From: Fimenecus sp045594885
GTDB taxonomy: Bacteria > Bacillota > Clostridia > Oscillospirales > Acutalibacteraceae
Length of the DNA stretch: 17,246 nucleotides
Direction of reading: 5' to 3'
NCBI GenBank assembly: GCA_045594885.1
Contig: JAZNZJ010000014.1
Span: 1 to 17,246 of the forward strand
The translations under genes were made by a program, and so were the position numbers. The notes below the pieces were generated by a model that saw only the letters and a program-made list of their open reading frames with translations, searched no databases and had not been told where the DNA came from. This document shows, piece after piece, positions 1 through 6,545 of this stretch; within the stretch, counting starts at the first letter, position 1; each line of letters begins with the position of its first letter.

Positions 1-396
1 TGTCGGTGCATTAAGGCTGATTGAAACAGAATCAATCACTTCGCAGATTTCTTTTGCGGTTTCTCTCTTGTTGATAAGGTCAGAAAGTCCGTTTGTGTTA
101 AGGCGAATATTTATGCCCTTGCTCTTTAAATACTTACAAGCCTCAAGCATATTGTCGAGTGCACAAGTGGGCTCACCATAACCGCAAATGATAATTGAGT
201 TATTGTATTTAGAAAAGTCAAATTTATCAATTTCTGTCTTTATGTCATTAATTGTTGGGTTGTGCTCAAACCATAAAGTTGTTGCTTCACCAACAGAGTC
301 ACCATTATTGCGGATACAAAATGTGCATCTGCAGGGACAAGCATTTGTAATATTTAAGTAAGCCTGATTTCCGTAAGTATAAACAATATCAGTCAT
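1..396 (-). CDS. TatD-linked radical SAM protein (N-terminal part, runs off window)
   Basis: The first 132 codons of a radical SAM enzyme are present; the rest lies beyond base 1. The [4Fe-4S]/SAM motif CxxxCxxC is visible as C20, C24 and C27, preceded by YLNITNAC. Further on are a GYGEPT motif (the GGE-like SAM amino-group site) and the segment IRLNTNGL. This N-terminal pattern matches the family found beside TatD nucleases (TIGR04038-like), recalled from family knowledge; its substrate is unknown. The start is ATG at 396 with AGGAG about 7 bases upstream. It overlaps the end of the ECF gene by 8 bases, so it is the third gene of the B6 salvage operon and probably translationally coupled. 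A link to B6 metabolism is not established; the operon placement may be incidental. Confidence 0.85.
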   Translation of the reverse strand, partial: MTDIVYTYGNQAYLNITNACPCRCTFCIRNNGDSVGEATTLWFEHNPTINDIKTEIDKFDFSKYNNSIIICGYGEPTCALDNMLEACKYLKSKGINIRLNTNGLSDLINKRETAKEICEVIDSVSISLNAPT

Positions 397-913
397 TATT
401 TATTCTCCTTTTAAAATTTGTTTTATCAAGGGCAATTGCGATTATTATAAACAAAAAACCACTTGAGATTGCCTGAATCGAATTGCCGATTATTGAAAGT
501 GTCGCAGATGCAACAGAATATATAAGACATTCTGCAACAAAGTAGCCGAAAATTGAAATGATTCCCGAAATGATAGGTGCTAACACAGTCTTTTTATTAA
601 GAATTTTATTTGATTTATTATTTTTGCAAACAAAAGCAAAAGGTAATGCAATTAAGATTTTTATAATTGCTGTCGGGATTGCCCATATTGCAAATCCGCC
701 AAGAATGTCAGCCAAAGCACCGCCCAATGCACCCGCAATAAAACAGTGGGGGAATGGCAAAATACAAGCGGTCAAATAAATAAAACAATCACCCAAATGA
801 ATATAACCTTCACCCATACCCGTTGAAAATTTAACAAGCATTGTTGCAATAAGTATAATCGCAGTGAAGATTGCGGTATATGTAGTTTTTAAAAGTGCGT
901 TTTTATTCCGCAT
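389..913 (-). CDS. ECF transporter S component, probably for a B6 vitamer
   Basis: A 174-residue, very hydrophobic protein with about five to six membrane segments, the usual size for the substrate-binding S component of an energy-coupling-factor vitamin importer. The segment around residues 38-75 (GEGYIHLGDCFIYL, then AGALGGALADIL and an AIWAIPTAIIK stretch) is typical of this family. No ATPase or EcfT gene is nearby, so it presumably uses a shared EcfAAT module, as group II S components do. It overlaps the pyridoxal/pyridoxamine kinase by 11 bases and the radical SAM gene by 8 bases. The specificity (pyridoxine, pyridoxal or pyridoxamine) is inferred from the kinase neighbour and the divergent PdxR-like regulator. 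A hydroxymethylpyrimidine or other vitamin substrate remains possible. Confidence 0.85.
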   Translation of the reverse strand: MRNKNALLKTTYTAIFTAIILIATMLVKFSTGMGEGYIHLGDCFIYLTACILPFPHCFIAGALGGALADILGGFAIWAIPTAIIKILIALPFAFVCKNNKSNKILNKKTVLAPIISGIISIFGYFVAECLIYSVASATLSIIGNSIQAISSGFLFIIIAIALDKTNFKRRINND

Positions 914-1727
914 TTATAAGCATCTCCAAAGCTGAGTGAAAATTTACTCCGTCGGGCTCGTAATTGAGTTCTGTCGGGGTGTTTTTTATTGAGCGATAAA
1001 TGAAATTGGTGGCAAGAGTAACTGCGTCAGAAACATTCATACCCTTTGTAATTCCACCGCAAACAATACTTGAAAAAATATCACCCGTTCCCGAATAACT
1101 ACCGTTAAGACGATGACTTTTTATAGTTCCCGTTTTGCCTTTTTCCACAAATATATTTATAATTTTTTCTTGCCGCTTAATGCCTGTGACTATTACTGTT
1201 TTTGTGGTATCACTTAAAAGAGAATGAGCAAGGGACGGAATTTTTTGATAGTTTTCTTCTTTGCTGATTTCATGGTAATCTGCCCCGCAAAGAATACATA
1301 ATTCAGTAAGATTTGGTGTAATTACATTTGCTTTTTTGGTAAGTTCTTTTACCTTCTCACAAAGAGCATCGTTGTAAGTGTCATAGAGTACACCGTCATC
1401 TGCCATAACGGGGTCCACAAAAACAAGGGATTTTTCACCAAAATGGTCAATAAAATCAAGAATTATATCAACCTGTTTTTCGCTGCCGAGAAACCCTGTT
1501 AAAATGGCATCAAATTTTGTGTTCTGCCTTTTCCACACATCAATATAAGGCGACAAATGAGGGGTAAAATCAACGTAGTAAAAATCGTCAAAACCCGTTT
1601 GATTTGAAAGAATTGCAGTGGGTATGGGGTTGCATTCAATTCCCATAGCAGAGAGAATTGGAAGAGATACTGTAAGTGAGCATTTACCGAAACCGGAAAG
1701 GTCGTTAATAACCGCAATTCTTTTCAA
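903..1727 (-). CDS. pdxK: pyridoxal/pyridoxamine kinase, ribokinase family
   Basis: Phosphorylates B6 vitamers with ATP to give the 5'-phosphates used for PLP salvage. The N-terminus MKRIAVINDLSGFGKCSL is characteristic of the PdxK/PdxY group. Also visible are DPVMADDG near residue 105, TPNLTE near 138, and the anion-hole/catalytic GTGD at about 213-216, whose Asp is the expected base. The length of 274 residues is normal. I place the start at TTG 1727 because AGGGG at 1740-1736 lies 8 bases upstream and the product then begins exactly like its relatives. An in-frame GTG at 1736 would give 277 residues but sits inside that Shine-Dalgarno sequence. It is the first gene of the minus-strand operon and is divergent from a MocR/PdxR-like regulator. 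Confidence 0.9.
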   Translation of the reverse strand: MKRIAVINDLSGFGKCSLTVSLPILSAMGIECNPIPTAILSNQTGFDDFYYVDFTPHLSPYIDVWKRQNTKFDAILTGFLGSEKQVDIILDFIDHFGEKSLVFVDPVMADDGVLYDTYNDALCEKVKELTKKANVITPNLTELCILCGADYHEISKEENYQKIPSLAHSLLSDTTKTVIVTGIKRQEKIINIFVEKGKTGTIKSHRLNGSYSGTGDIFSSIVCGGITKGMNVSDAVTLATNFIYRSIKNTPTELNYEPDGVNFHSALEMLINAE

Positions 1728-1739
1728 TATTTTCACCCC

Positions 1740-1768
1740 TTGATTTGTTTAATTCATAGGTATATAAT
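1740..1768 (+). promoter_or_regulatory. predicted promoter of the PdxR-like regulator
   Basis: TTGATT at 1740-1745, a 17-bp spacer, then a perfect TATAAT at 1763-1768, about 60 bases before the GTG start. The predicted transcript start falls on the AAAGTGTC box at 1775-1782. Confidence 0.6.
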
Positions 1769-1799
1769 AATATAAAAGTGTCTTTAATAAAATATACAA
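1769..1799 (-). promoter_or_regulatory. possible promoter of the pdxK operon
   Basis: On the minus strand TTGTAT (1799-1794) is followed after 19 bp by TATATT (1774-1769). The spacer is long and other AT-rich -10 hexamers nearby are equally possible. It lies back to back with the regulator promoter and contains the candidate operator box in its spacer. Confidence 0.35.
1774..1787 (+). promoter_or_regulatory. candidate MocR/PdxR operator box
   Basis: AAAAGTGTCTTTAA resembles the AAAGTGGWCTA type of half-site that I recall for PdxR regulators. A weaker inverted relative, TTAAGGGGACAGTT, lies near 1812-1825 and overlaps the leader of the regulator gene. The box lies at the start point of the plus promoter and in the spacer of the minus promoter, where it could control both. 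Assignment is by resemblance only. Confidence 0.35.
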
Positions 1800-1829
1800 A
1801 ATCGAGAATTTTTAAGGGGACAGTTAAAG

Positions 1830-3122
1830 GTGAAAAACGAAAAATTATATATGCAGATTTATGAATATTACAAAAATTTAATTGAAGACGGCAAATTGAC
1901 CGAGGGTATGAAATTGCCCTCAATTCGCCGTTGCGCAGAAGAGAGAAATGTGAGTAAAACCACAGTTGAATCTGCATTTATGTGCCTTTGTGATGACGGT
2001 TATATTGTACCTAAAAGTCAGAGCGGATATTATGTCTCAAAAAGGGGAGCAACACAAAAAAATACTACCCGTACAGAACAAAAAAAAGAAAACGAAAATA
2101 AAATAATCTATGATTTTTCATCGTCGGGAGTTGACAGCGAAAGCTTTAATATGGACATCTGGCGAAGATATGTAAAAAGCGCTTTGCGACAGACTGAAAA
2201 ACTACTTTTTTATGGTGACCCTCAAGGCGAAATTGAGCTTCGCCGTGAAATCGCAAAATATGTACAAGAGAGCAGAAATTGTGTTTGTAATGAAGAAAAT
2301 ATTGTGGTCGGTGCAGGGGTGCAGACACTTCTCAACATTCTTTGCCCATTACTAAAAACACGAAAAAGTGTGTATTTTGAGGACAAAAACTATAAGCAGG
2401 GTATTGCGGTTTTTAAGGATTACGGATATAAAATCTCATCAAAAGAAAAAAGTAATATTCTTTATGTTTCACCATCTTATTCAAGTACAACGGGTGACAC
2501 GATGAGCGTTAATGAAAGATTTGCACTTGTGGAATTTGCAAGAAAAAACAATACACTTATAATTGAAGATGACTATGGCAGCGAATTCCGTTATTTTAAT
2601 CGCCCCACACCATCGTTGCAAGGACTTGACGGCGGCGAAAATGTAATTTATCTCGGTACTTTTTCAAAACTGTTATTGCCATCAATCAGAATAAGCTTTA
2701 TGATTTTGCCCGACAGATTTTTAAAAGAATACAAGAAAAAATGTGAGCTTTATAATCAAACAGTCGGAAAGGTTGACCAGATTGCCCTTTGCAGTTATAT
2801 TCGTGACGGTCACTTGAATTCTCAAATCAGAAAATCACGAAAAATATATATGCAGAAATCCCGATTACTCAGCGAATTGCTTATAGAGAATTTCGGCAAT
2901 AAAATTAAGATTCTAAAATCGGATTCACCGCTTTATGTGAGATGTGTGTTCGATTTGGAATTAACCAATGAGGAAATTTACAAAAAACTTTTAGATAAAG
3001 GAATTTCAGTAATAAATTCAGGTGAAAAAGGCGAAATTATGCTGTCGGTTTCATCAGTTTCAGTAAAATCTTTGCACAAAGCTACCGATATAATGAAGGT
3101 ATTGTCAAATAATTGCCTATAA
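1830..3122 (+). CDS. pdxR: MocR/PdxR-type GntR regulator with aminotransferase-like domain
   Basis: A 430-residue fusion of a GntR winged helix (residues about 5-70, with LPSIRRCAEERNVSKTTVESAF) to a fold-type I aminotransferase domain (about 95-425). The PLP-binding lysine is K280 in YLGTFSKLLLPSIR, the cofactor-ring Asp/Tyr are in EDDYG (247-249), and the phosphate-contact Arg is probably R287. This is the MocR architecture, in which PLP binding changes DNA binding. The start is GTG with AGGGG about 9 bases upstream. Its position, divergent from the B6 kinase and ECF importer, supports the role of a PLP-sensing PdxR that controls B6 supply. Other MocR regulators respond to GABA or taurine, so the specificity is inferred from context. 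Confidence 0.85.
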   Translation: MKNEKLYMQIYEYYKNLIEDGKLTEGMKLPSIRRCAEERNVSKTTVESAFMCLCDDGYIVPKSQSGYYVSKRGATQKNTTRTEQKKENENKIIYDFSSSGVDSESFNMDIWRRYVKSALRQTEKLLFYGDPQGEIELRREIAKYVQESRNCVCNEENIVVGAGVQTLLNILCPLLKTRKSVYFEDKNYKQGIAVFKDYGYKISSKEKSNILYVSPSYSSTTGDTMSVNERFALVEFARKNNTLIIEDDYGSEFRYFNRPTPSLQGLDGGENVIYLGTFSKLLLPSIRISFMILPDRFLKEYKKKCELYNQTVGKVDQIALCSYIRDGHLNSQIRKSRKIYMQKSRLLSELLIENFGNKIKILKSDSPLYVRCVFDLELTNEEIYKKLLDKGISVINSGEKGEIMLSVSSVSVKSLHKATDIMKVLSNNCL

Positions 3123-3167
3123 ATATTAAAAATACTGATAAAAATGCCATTTTTTTGAAAAAATAAA

Positions 3168-3196
3168 TAGACTTTTTAAAGAAAGTCTGTTATACT
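3168..3196 (+). promoter_or_regulatory. predicted promoter of the hydrogenase operon, with inverted repeat in the spacer
   Basis: TAGACT (3168-3173), a 17-bp spacer and TATACT (3191-3196) form a good sigma-A-type promoter. A perfect 7-bp inverted repeat, AGACTTT (3169-3175) and AAAGTCT (3182-3188) with a 6-base centre, covers the -35 and spacer and could be an operator. It does not match the Rex consensus. The transcript would carry a leader of about 120 bases before hndA. Confidence 0.55.
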
Positions 3197-3269
3197 TTTG
3201 ATATGCATACTCATAATGAGTTGATGTGTGCTTGTGGCGATTTTTGTCGCAGAAAAAAGTATTTAATCA

Positions 3270-3295
3270 GGTGAAGAAATTACAATTTTTTCACC
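3270..3295 (+). promoter_or_regulatory. hairpin in the hydrogenase operon leader
   Basis: GGTGAAGAAA (3270-3279) pairs with TTTTTTCACC (3286-3295) in a 10-bp stem with one G-U pair and loop TTACAA. It ends 11 bases before the AGGAGG ribosome binding site at 3307-3312. No T-tract follows, so it is not a normal terminator. It could protect the 5' end of the mRNA or influence translation. I do not recognise a riboswitch. Confidence 0.4.
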
Positions 3296-3322
3296 ATTAT
3301 TCAAAAAGGAGGAAAATCCAAA

Positions 3323-3820
3323 ATGCTCAAAAAATTCAGTTCCATTCCGTTTTCAGGAACACCGGAGCAAGAGGAACAGCTCAAAGCTGTCATTGAAGCT
3401 AATAAGGATGATAAGAGTATGCTTATGCATGTAATGCAAGAAGCACAGGGTATCTACGGCTACCTTCCTTATGAAGTTCAGGTTATGATTGCTGAGGGTA
3501 TGGACGTTCCGCTTGAAAAGGTTTACGGAGTATCAACCTTCTATGCACAGTTCTCGCTTTCACCAAAAGGTCAGTACAACATTTCAGTTTGTCTTGGTAC
3601 TGCTTGTTACGTTAAAGGTGCTCAGGACCTTGTTGACAAGATTACAGAAAAACTCGGTATCGGCCCTGACGAATGCACACCGGACGGTAAATTCTCTCTT
3701 GAAGCTTGTCGTTGCATCGGTGCTTGTGGTCTTGCTCCTGTTCTTACTGTTAATGATGAAGTTTACGGTAAGCTTACAGGTGACGACATTTCTGGCATTC
3801 TTGAAAAATATATGGCATAA
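3323..3820 (+). CDS. hndA: NuoE-like [2Fe-2S] subunit of NAD(P)-linked [FeFe]-hydrogenase
   Basis: A 165-residue thioredoxin-like ferredoxin related to the 24-kDa subunit of complex I (HndA/HydC). The [2Fe-2S] ligands are C90, C95, C131 and C135 in the usual Cx4C...Cx3C pattern (CLGTAC and CIGAC). The helical N-terminal domain with EAQGIYGYLPYEV is typical. It passes electrons between the flavin subunit and the hydrogenase. The start ATG has a strong AGGAGG at 3307-3312. Its stop codon overlaps the next start as TAATG, so the GHKL ATPase that follows is translationally coupled. As first gene of the operon it receives the promoter at 3168-3196. Confidence 0.95.
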   Translation: MLKKFSSIPFSGTPEQEEQLKAVIEANKDDKSMLMHVMQEAQGIYGYLPYEVQVMIAEGMDVPLEKVYGVSTFYAQFSLSPKGQYNISVCLGTACYVKGAQDLVDKITEKLGIGPDECTPDGKFSLEACRCIGACGLAPVLTVNDEVYGKLTGDDISGILEKYMA

Positions 3821-4362
3821 TGAGGGAATTATCTCTTAATATTTTAGACATTGCCCAAAATTCAATATCTGCAGGTGCTCCGCTCATTACTATTGAGGTC
3901 TGTGAAAACAGAAATGACCACACATTACTGATTGGTATTTATGACAATGGTAAGGGTATGAGTGAAGAGCAGGTGAAAAGTGTGATTGACCCATTTTTTA
4001 CAACAAGAACAACTAGAAAGGTTGGTATGGGTATTCCGCTTTTTAAAATGGCGGCAGAGCAGACGGGGGGCAGTCTTGAAATTAAATCAGAACTCGGTGT
4101 TGGCACTGAGGTTAGAGCTTATTTTAAGACGGATAGTGTTGATTTCACTCCTTTAGGTGATGTGGCTTCAACAATTCAAATGCTTATTACAATGAATACT
4201 GACCGTGACTTTGTTTATAAACATTCAGTTGACGGTAAAGAATTTGTTTGTGATACCCGTGAAATAAAAGAAATTCTTGGTGATGTTCCCCTTGATACTT
4301 ATGAAGTGTCACAGTGGTTGATTGAATTTATTAAAGAAAACACGGAGGTGCTCTATAAATGA
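3820..4362 (+). CDS. stand-alone GHKL (histidine-kinase-type) ATPase in the hydrogenase operon
   Basis: A 180-residue protein with an HATPase_c domain only: N box around N14 (DIAQNSISAG), G1 box DNGKGM at 42-47, F box FFTTR at 59-63 and G2 box GMGIPL at 69-74. The C-terminal 70 residues (about 110-180) match nothing I recognise. There is no HisKA dimerisation domain, no phospho-accepting His and no membrane segment, so it is not a standard sensor kinase; RsbW/SpoIIAB-like Ser kinase or MutL/Hsp90-type ATPase activity are alternatives. It is locked into the operon by TAATG overlap with hndA and a 4-base ATGA overlap with hndB. Similar ATPases accompany hydrogenase operons in Clostridia (family knowledge), where the role is unproven. 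A regulatory or maturation role is plausible. Confidence 0.85.
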   Translation: MRELSLNILDIAQNSISAGAPLITIEVCENRNDHTLLIGIYDNGKGMSEEQVKSVIDPFFTTRTTRKVGMGIPLFKMAAEQTGGSLEIKSELGVGTEVRAYFKTDSVDFTPLGDVASTIQMLITMNTDRDFVYKHSVDGKEFVCDTREIKEILGDVPLDTYEVSQWLIEFIKENTEVLYK

Positions 4363-4730
4363 AAACTCTTGCAGAGCTTATGGCTATTAAAGAAGCAACA
4401 AAGCAGAAGATGACAGTTCGTGAAGACACAGGCGATGACGCAATCAGAGTAGTTGTTGGTATGGCGACTTGCGGTATTGCAGCAGGCGCTCGTCCCGTTC
4501 TTAATGCTTTTGTTGATGAAGTTGCAAAAAGAAATCTTAAGGGTGTTACAGTTTCACAGACAGGTTGTATTGGTATGTGCCAGTATGAGCCTATTGTTGA
4601 AGTGATTCAGCCCGGTAAAGAAAAAGTAACATATGTTAAAATGACTGCTGACAAAGTAGCAAAGGTTGTTAATGACCATATCGTTAACGGTAATCCTGTT
4701 GCAGAATACACAGTCAGCACTATTAAATAA
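4359..4730 (+). CDS. hndB: thioredoxin-like ferredoxin-fold subunit of the hydrogenase
   Basis: A 123-residue protein with the NuoE-type thioredoxin-like fold, matching HndB of the HndABCD hydrogenases. Cys residues in the cluster region are C38 (ATCGIAAGARP) and C70/C74 (TGCIGMC). The second Cys of the usual Cx4C pair is replaced, with Gly at 43, so only three canonical ligands are present. It starts inside the end of the ATPase gene by a 4-base ATGA overlap, with GGAGG at 4344-4348 upstream. It is followed after 12 bases by hndC. It probably relays electrons or serves a structural role between the flavoprotein and the hydrogenase. Confidence 0.9.
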   Translation: MKTLAELMAIKEATKQKMTVREDTGDDAIRVVVGMATCGIAAGARPVLNAFVDEVAKRNLKGVTVSQTGCIGMCQYEPIVEVIQPGKEKVTYVKMTADKVAKVVNDHIVNGNPVAEYTVSTIK

Positions 4731-4742
4731 GGAGGAAACATA

Positions 4743-6530
4743 ATGTATCGTTCACACGTACTTGTTTGCGGCGGTACCGGTTGTACCTCTTCAAACAGCG
4801 CAGCGATTATTGAGGCGCTTGAAACTCAGATTGCTGAAAAAGGTTTGAGTGAAGAAATCAAAGTTATCAGAACAGGTTGTTTTGGTCTTTGTGCTCTCGG
4901 CCCGATTATGATTGTTTATCCTGAAGGAAGTTTCTATTCACAGGTTAAGGTTGAAGATATTCCCGAAATCGTTGAAGAACATCTTCTCAAAGGACGAATT
5001 GTTACTCGTCTTCTCTATGATGAAACAGTAACAACTGAAGAAATCAAATCTCTTAACGACACAACATTCTATGCAAAACAGCAGCGTGTTGCTCTTCGCA
5101 ACTGCGGTGTTATTGACCCAGAAAATATTGACGAGTACATAGCTTATGACGGTTATCAGGCTCTTGCTAAGTGTCTTACAGAGTACACACCTGAGCAGGT
5201 TGTTCAGATAGTTAAAGATTCAGGTCTTCGTGGCCGTGGCGGCGGCGGATTCCCAACAGGTCTTAAGTGGAGTTTTACAGCTGCAAATCAGGCTGACCAG
5301 AAATATGTTGTATGTAATGCTGACGAAGGTGACCCCGGTGCATTTATGGACCGTTCAGTTCTTGAGGGTGACCCACATTGTATTATTGAGGCTATGGCTA
5401 TTTGTGGTTATGCAACAGGTGCTACAGAGGGTTATGTTTATGTTCGTGCTGAGTACCCAATTGCAGTTAACAGACTTCAAATTGCTATTGACCAGGCTAA
5501 AGAATATGGCCTTTTAGGTAAAAATATTTTCGATTCAGGTTTTGACTTTGACCTTCACATCCGTCTTGGTGCGGGCGCATTCGTTTGCGGTGAAGAAACA
5601 GCTCTTATGACTTCAATCGAAGGTAACCGTGGTGAGCCAAGACCTCGTCCTCCATATCCTGCAGTTAAGGGCCTTTTTGGCAAACCAACAACAGAAAATA
5701 ACGTTGAAACATTTGCTAACATTCCTCAGATTATTCTCAAGGGTGCTGACTGGTTTGCATCAATGGGTACAGAAAAATCAAAGGGAACAAAAGTATTTGC
5801 TCTCGGCGGTAAAATCAATAACACAGGTCTTGTTGAAGTTCCAATGGGTACAACACTTCGTGAAGTTATCGAGGAAATCGGTGGCGGTATTCCAAACGGA
5901 AAGAAATTCAAGGCTGCTCAGACAGGTGGTCCTTCAGGCGGATGCATTCCTGCATCTCTTATGGATACACCAATCGACTATGATAACCTTACAGCAATTG
6001 GTTGTATGATGGGTTCAGGTGGACTTATCGTAATGGACGAAGACAACTGTATGGTTGACATCGCTAAGTTCTTCCTTGACTTCACAGTTGATGAATCTTG
6101 CGGTAAATGTACACCTTGCCGTATCGGTACAAAGCGTCTTCGTGAAATGCTTGAAAAGATTACTGATGGTAAGGCAACACTTAAAGACCTTGACGAGCTT
6201 GAAGAGCTTTGCTACTACATCAAAGAAAACTCACTTTGCGGTCTTGGTCAGACAGCTCCAAACCCTGTTCTTGCAACTCTTAAATTCTTCCGTGATGAAT
6301 ATGTTGCTCACGTAGTTGATAAGACTTGTCCCGCAGGTGTTTGTAAGAAACTCGTTAAGTATGAAATCGTTGAAGACAAGTGTAAGGGTTGTACACTTTG
6401 TGCAAGAAAGTGCCCTGTTGGTGCTATCAGCGGAACAGTTAAGAACCCTCACACAATCGATGCAAACAAATGTATTAAGTGCGGCGTTTGTATTGAGTCT
6501 TGTAAGTTCGGTGCAATCATTAAAAAGTAA
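4743..6530 (+). CDS. hndC: NuoF-like flavoprotein subunit of NAD(P)-linked [FeFe]-hydrogenase
   Basis: The 595-residue diaphorase subunit oxidises or reduces NAD(P)(H) at FMN. Domains in order: a thioredoxin-like [2Fe-2S] domain with C9, C14, C46 and C50; the NuoF core with nucleotide-binding RGRGGGGFPTG (163-173) and the DEGDPGAFMDR segment near 194-204 that helps form the FMN/NAD pocket; a SLBB domain; the NuoF [4Fe-4S] site with C453, C456, C459 and C499; and a C-terminal 2[4Fe-4S] ferredoxin with C547/C550/C553/C557 and C577/C580/C583/C587. The fused ferredoxin end is characteristic of HydB/HndC subunits of bifurcating hydrogenases. AGGAGG lies just before the ATG, 12 bases after hndB. 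Whether NADH or NADPH is used cannot be read reliably. Confidence 0.95.
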   Translation: MYRSHVLVCGGTGCTSSNSAAIIEALETQIAEKGLSEEIKVIRTGCFGLCALGPIMIVYPEGSFYSQVKVEDIPEIVEEHLLKGRIVTRLLYDETVTTEEIKSLNDTTFYAKQQRVALRNCGVIDPENIDEYIAYDGYQALAKCLTEYTPEQVVQIVKDSGLRGRGGGGFPTGLKWSFTAANQADQKYVVCNADEGDPGAFMDRSVLEGDPHCIIEAMAICGYATGATEGYVYVRAEYPIAVNRLQIAIDQAKEYGLLGKNIFDSGFDFDLHIRLGAGAFVCGEETALMTSIEGNRGEPRPRPPYPAVKGLFGKPTTENNVETFANIPQIILKGADWFASMGTEKSKGTKVFALGGKINNTGLVEVPMGTTLREVIEEIGGGIPNGKKFKAAQTGGPSGGCIPASLMDTPIDYDNLTAIGCMMGSGGLIVMDEDNCMVDIAKFFLDFTVDESCGKCTPCRIGTKRLREMLEKITDGKATLKDLDELEELCYYIKENSLCGLGQTAPNPVLATLKFFRDEYVAHVVDKTCPAGVCKKLVKYEIVEDKCKGCTLCARKCPVGAISGTVKNPHTIDANKCIKCGVCIESCKFGAIIKK

Positions 6531-6545
6531 GGAGAGTGCGAAATA

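Noticed and set aside
558..779. 73-codon plus-strand reading frame opposite the ECF gene
   Set aside because: It lies wholly antisense to a well-supported membrane protein gene, has no ribosome binding site and no recognisable product.
3138..3157. Terminator after the pdxR-like gene (AAAAAT-GCC-ATTTTTTT)
   Set aside because: The stem is only A-T pairs with a 3-base loop, too weak to claim.
3123..3322. Rex operator or known riboswitch in the hydrogenase leader
   Set aside because: No TTGTTAANNNNTTAACAA-like site and no recognisable riboswitch core were found.
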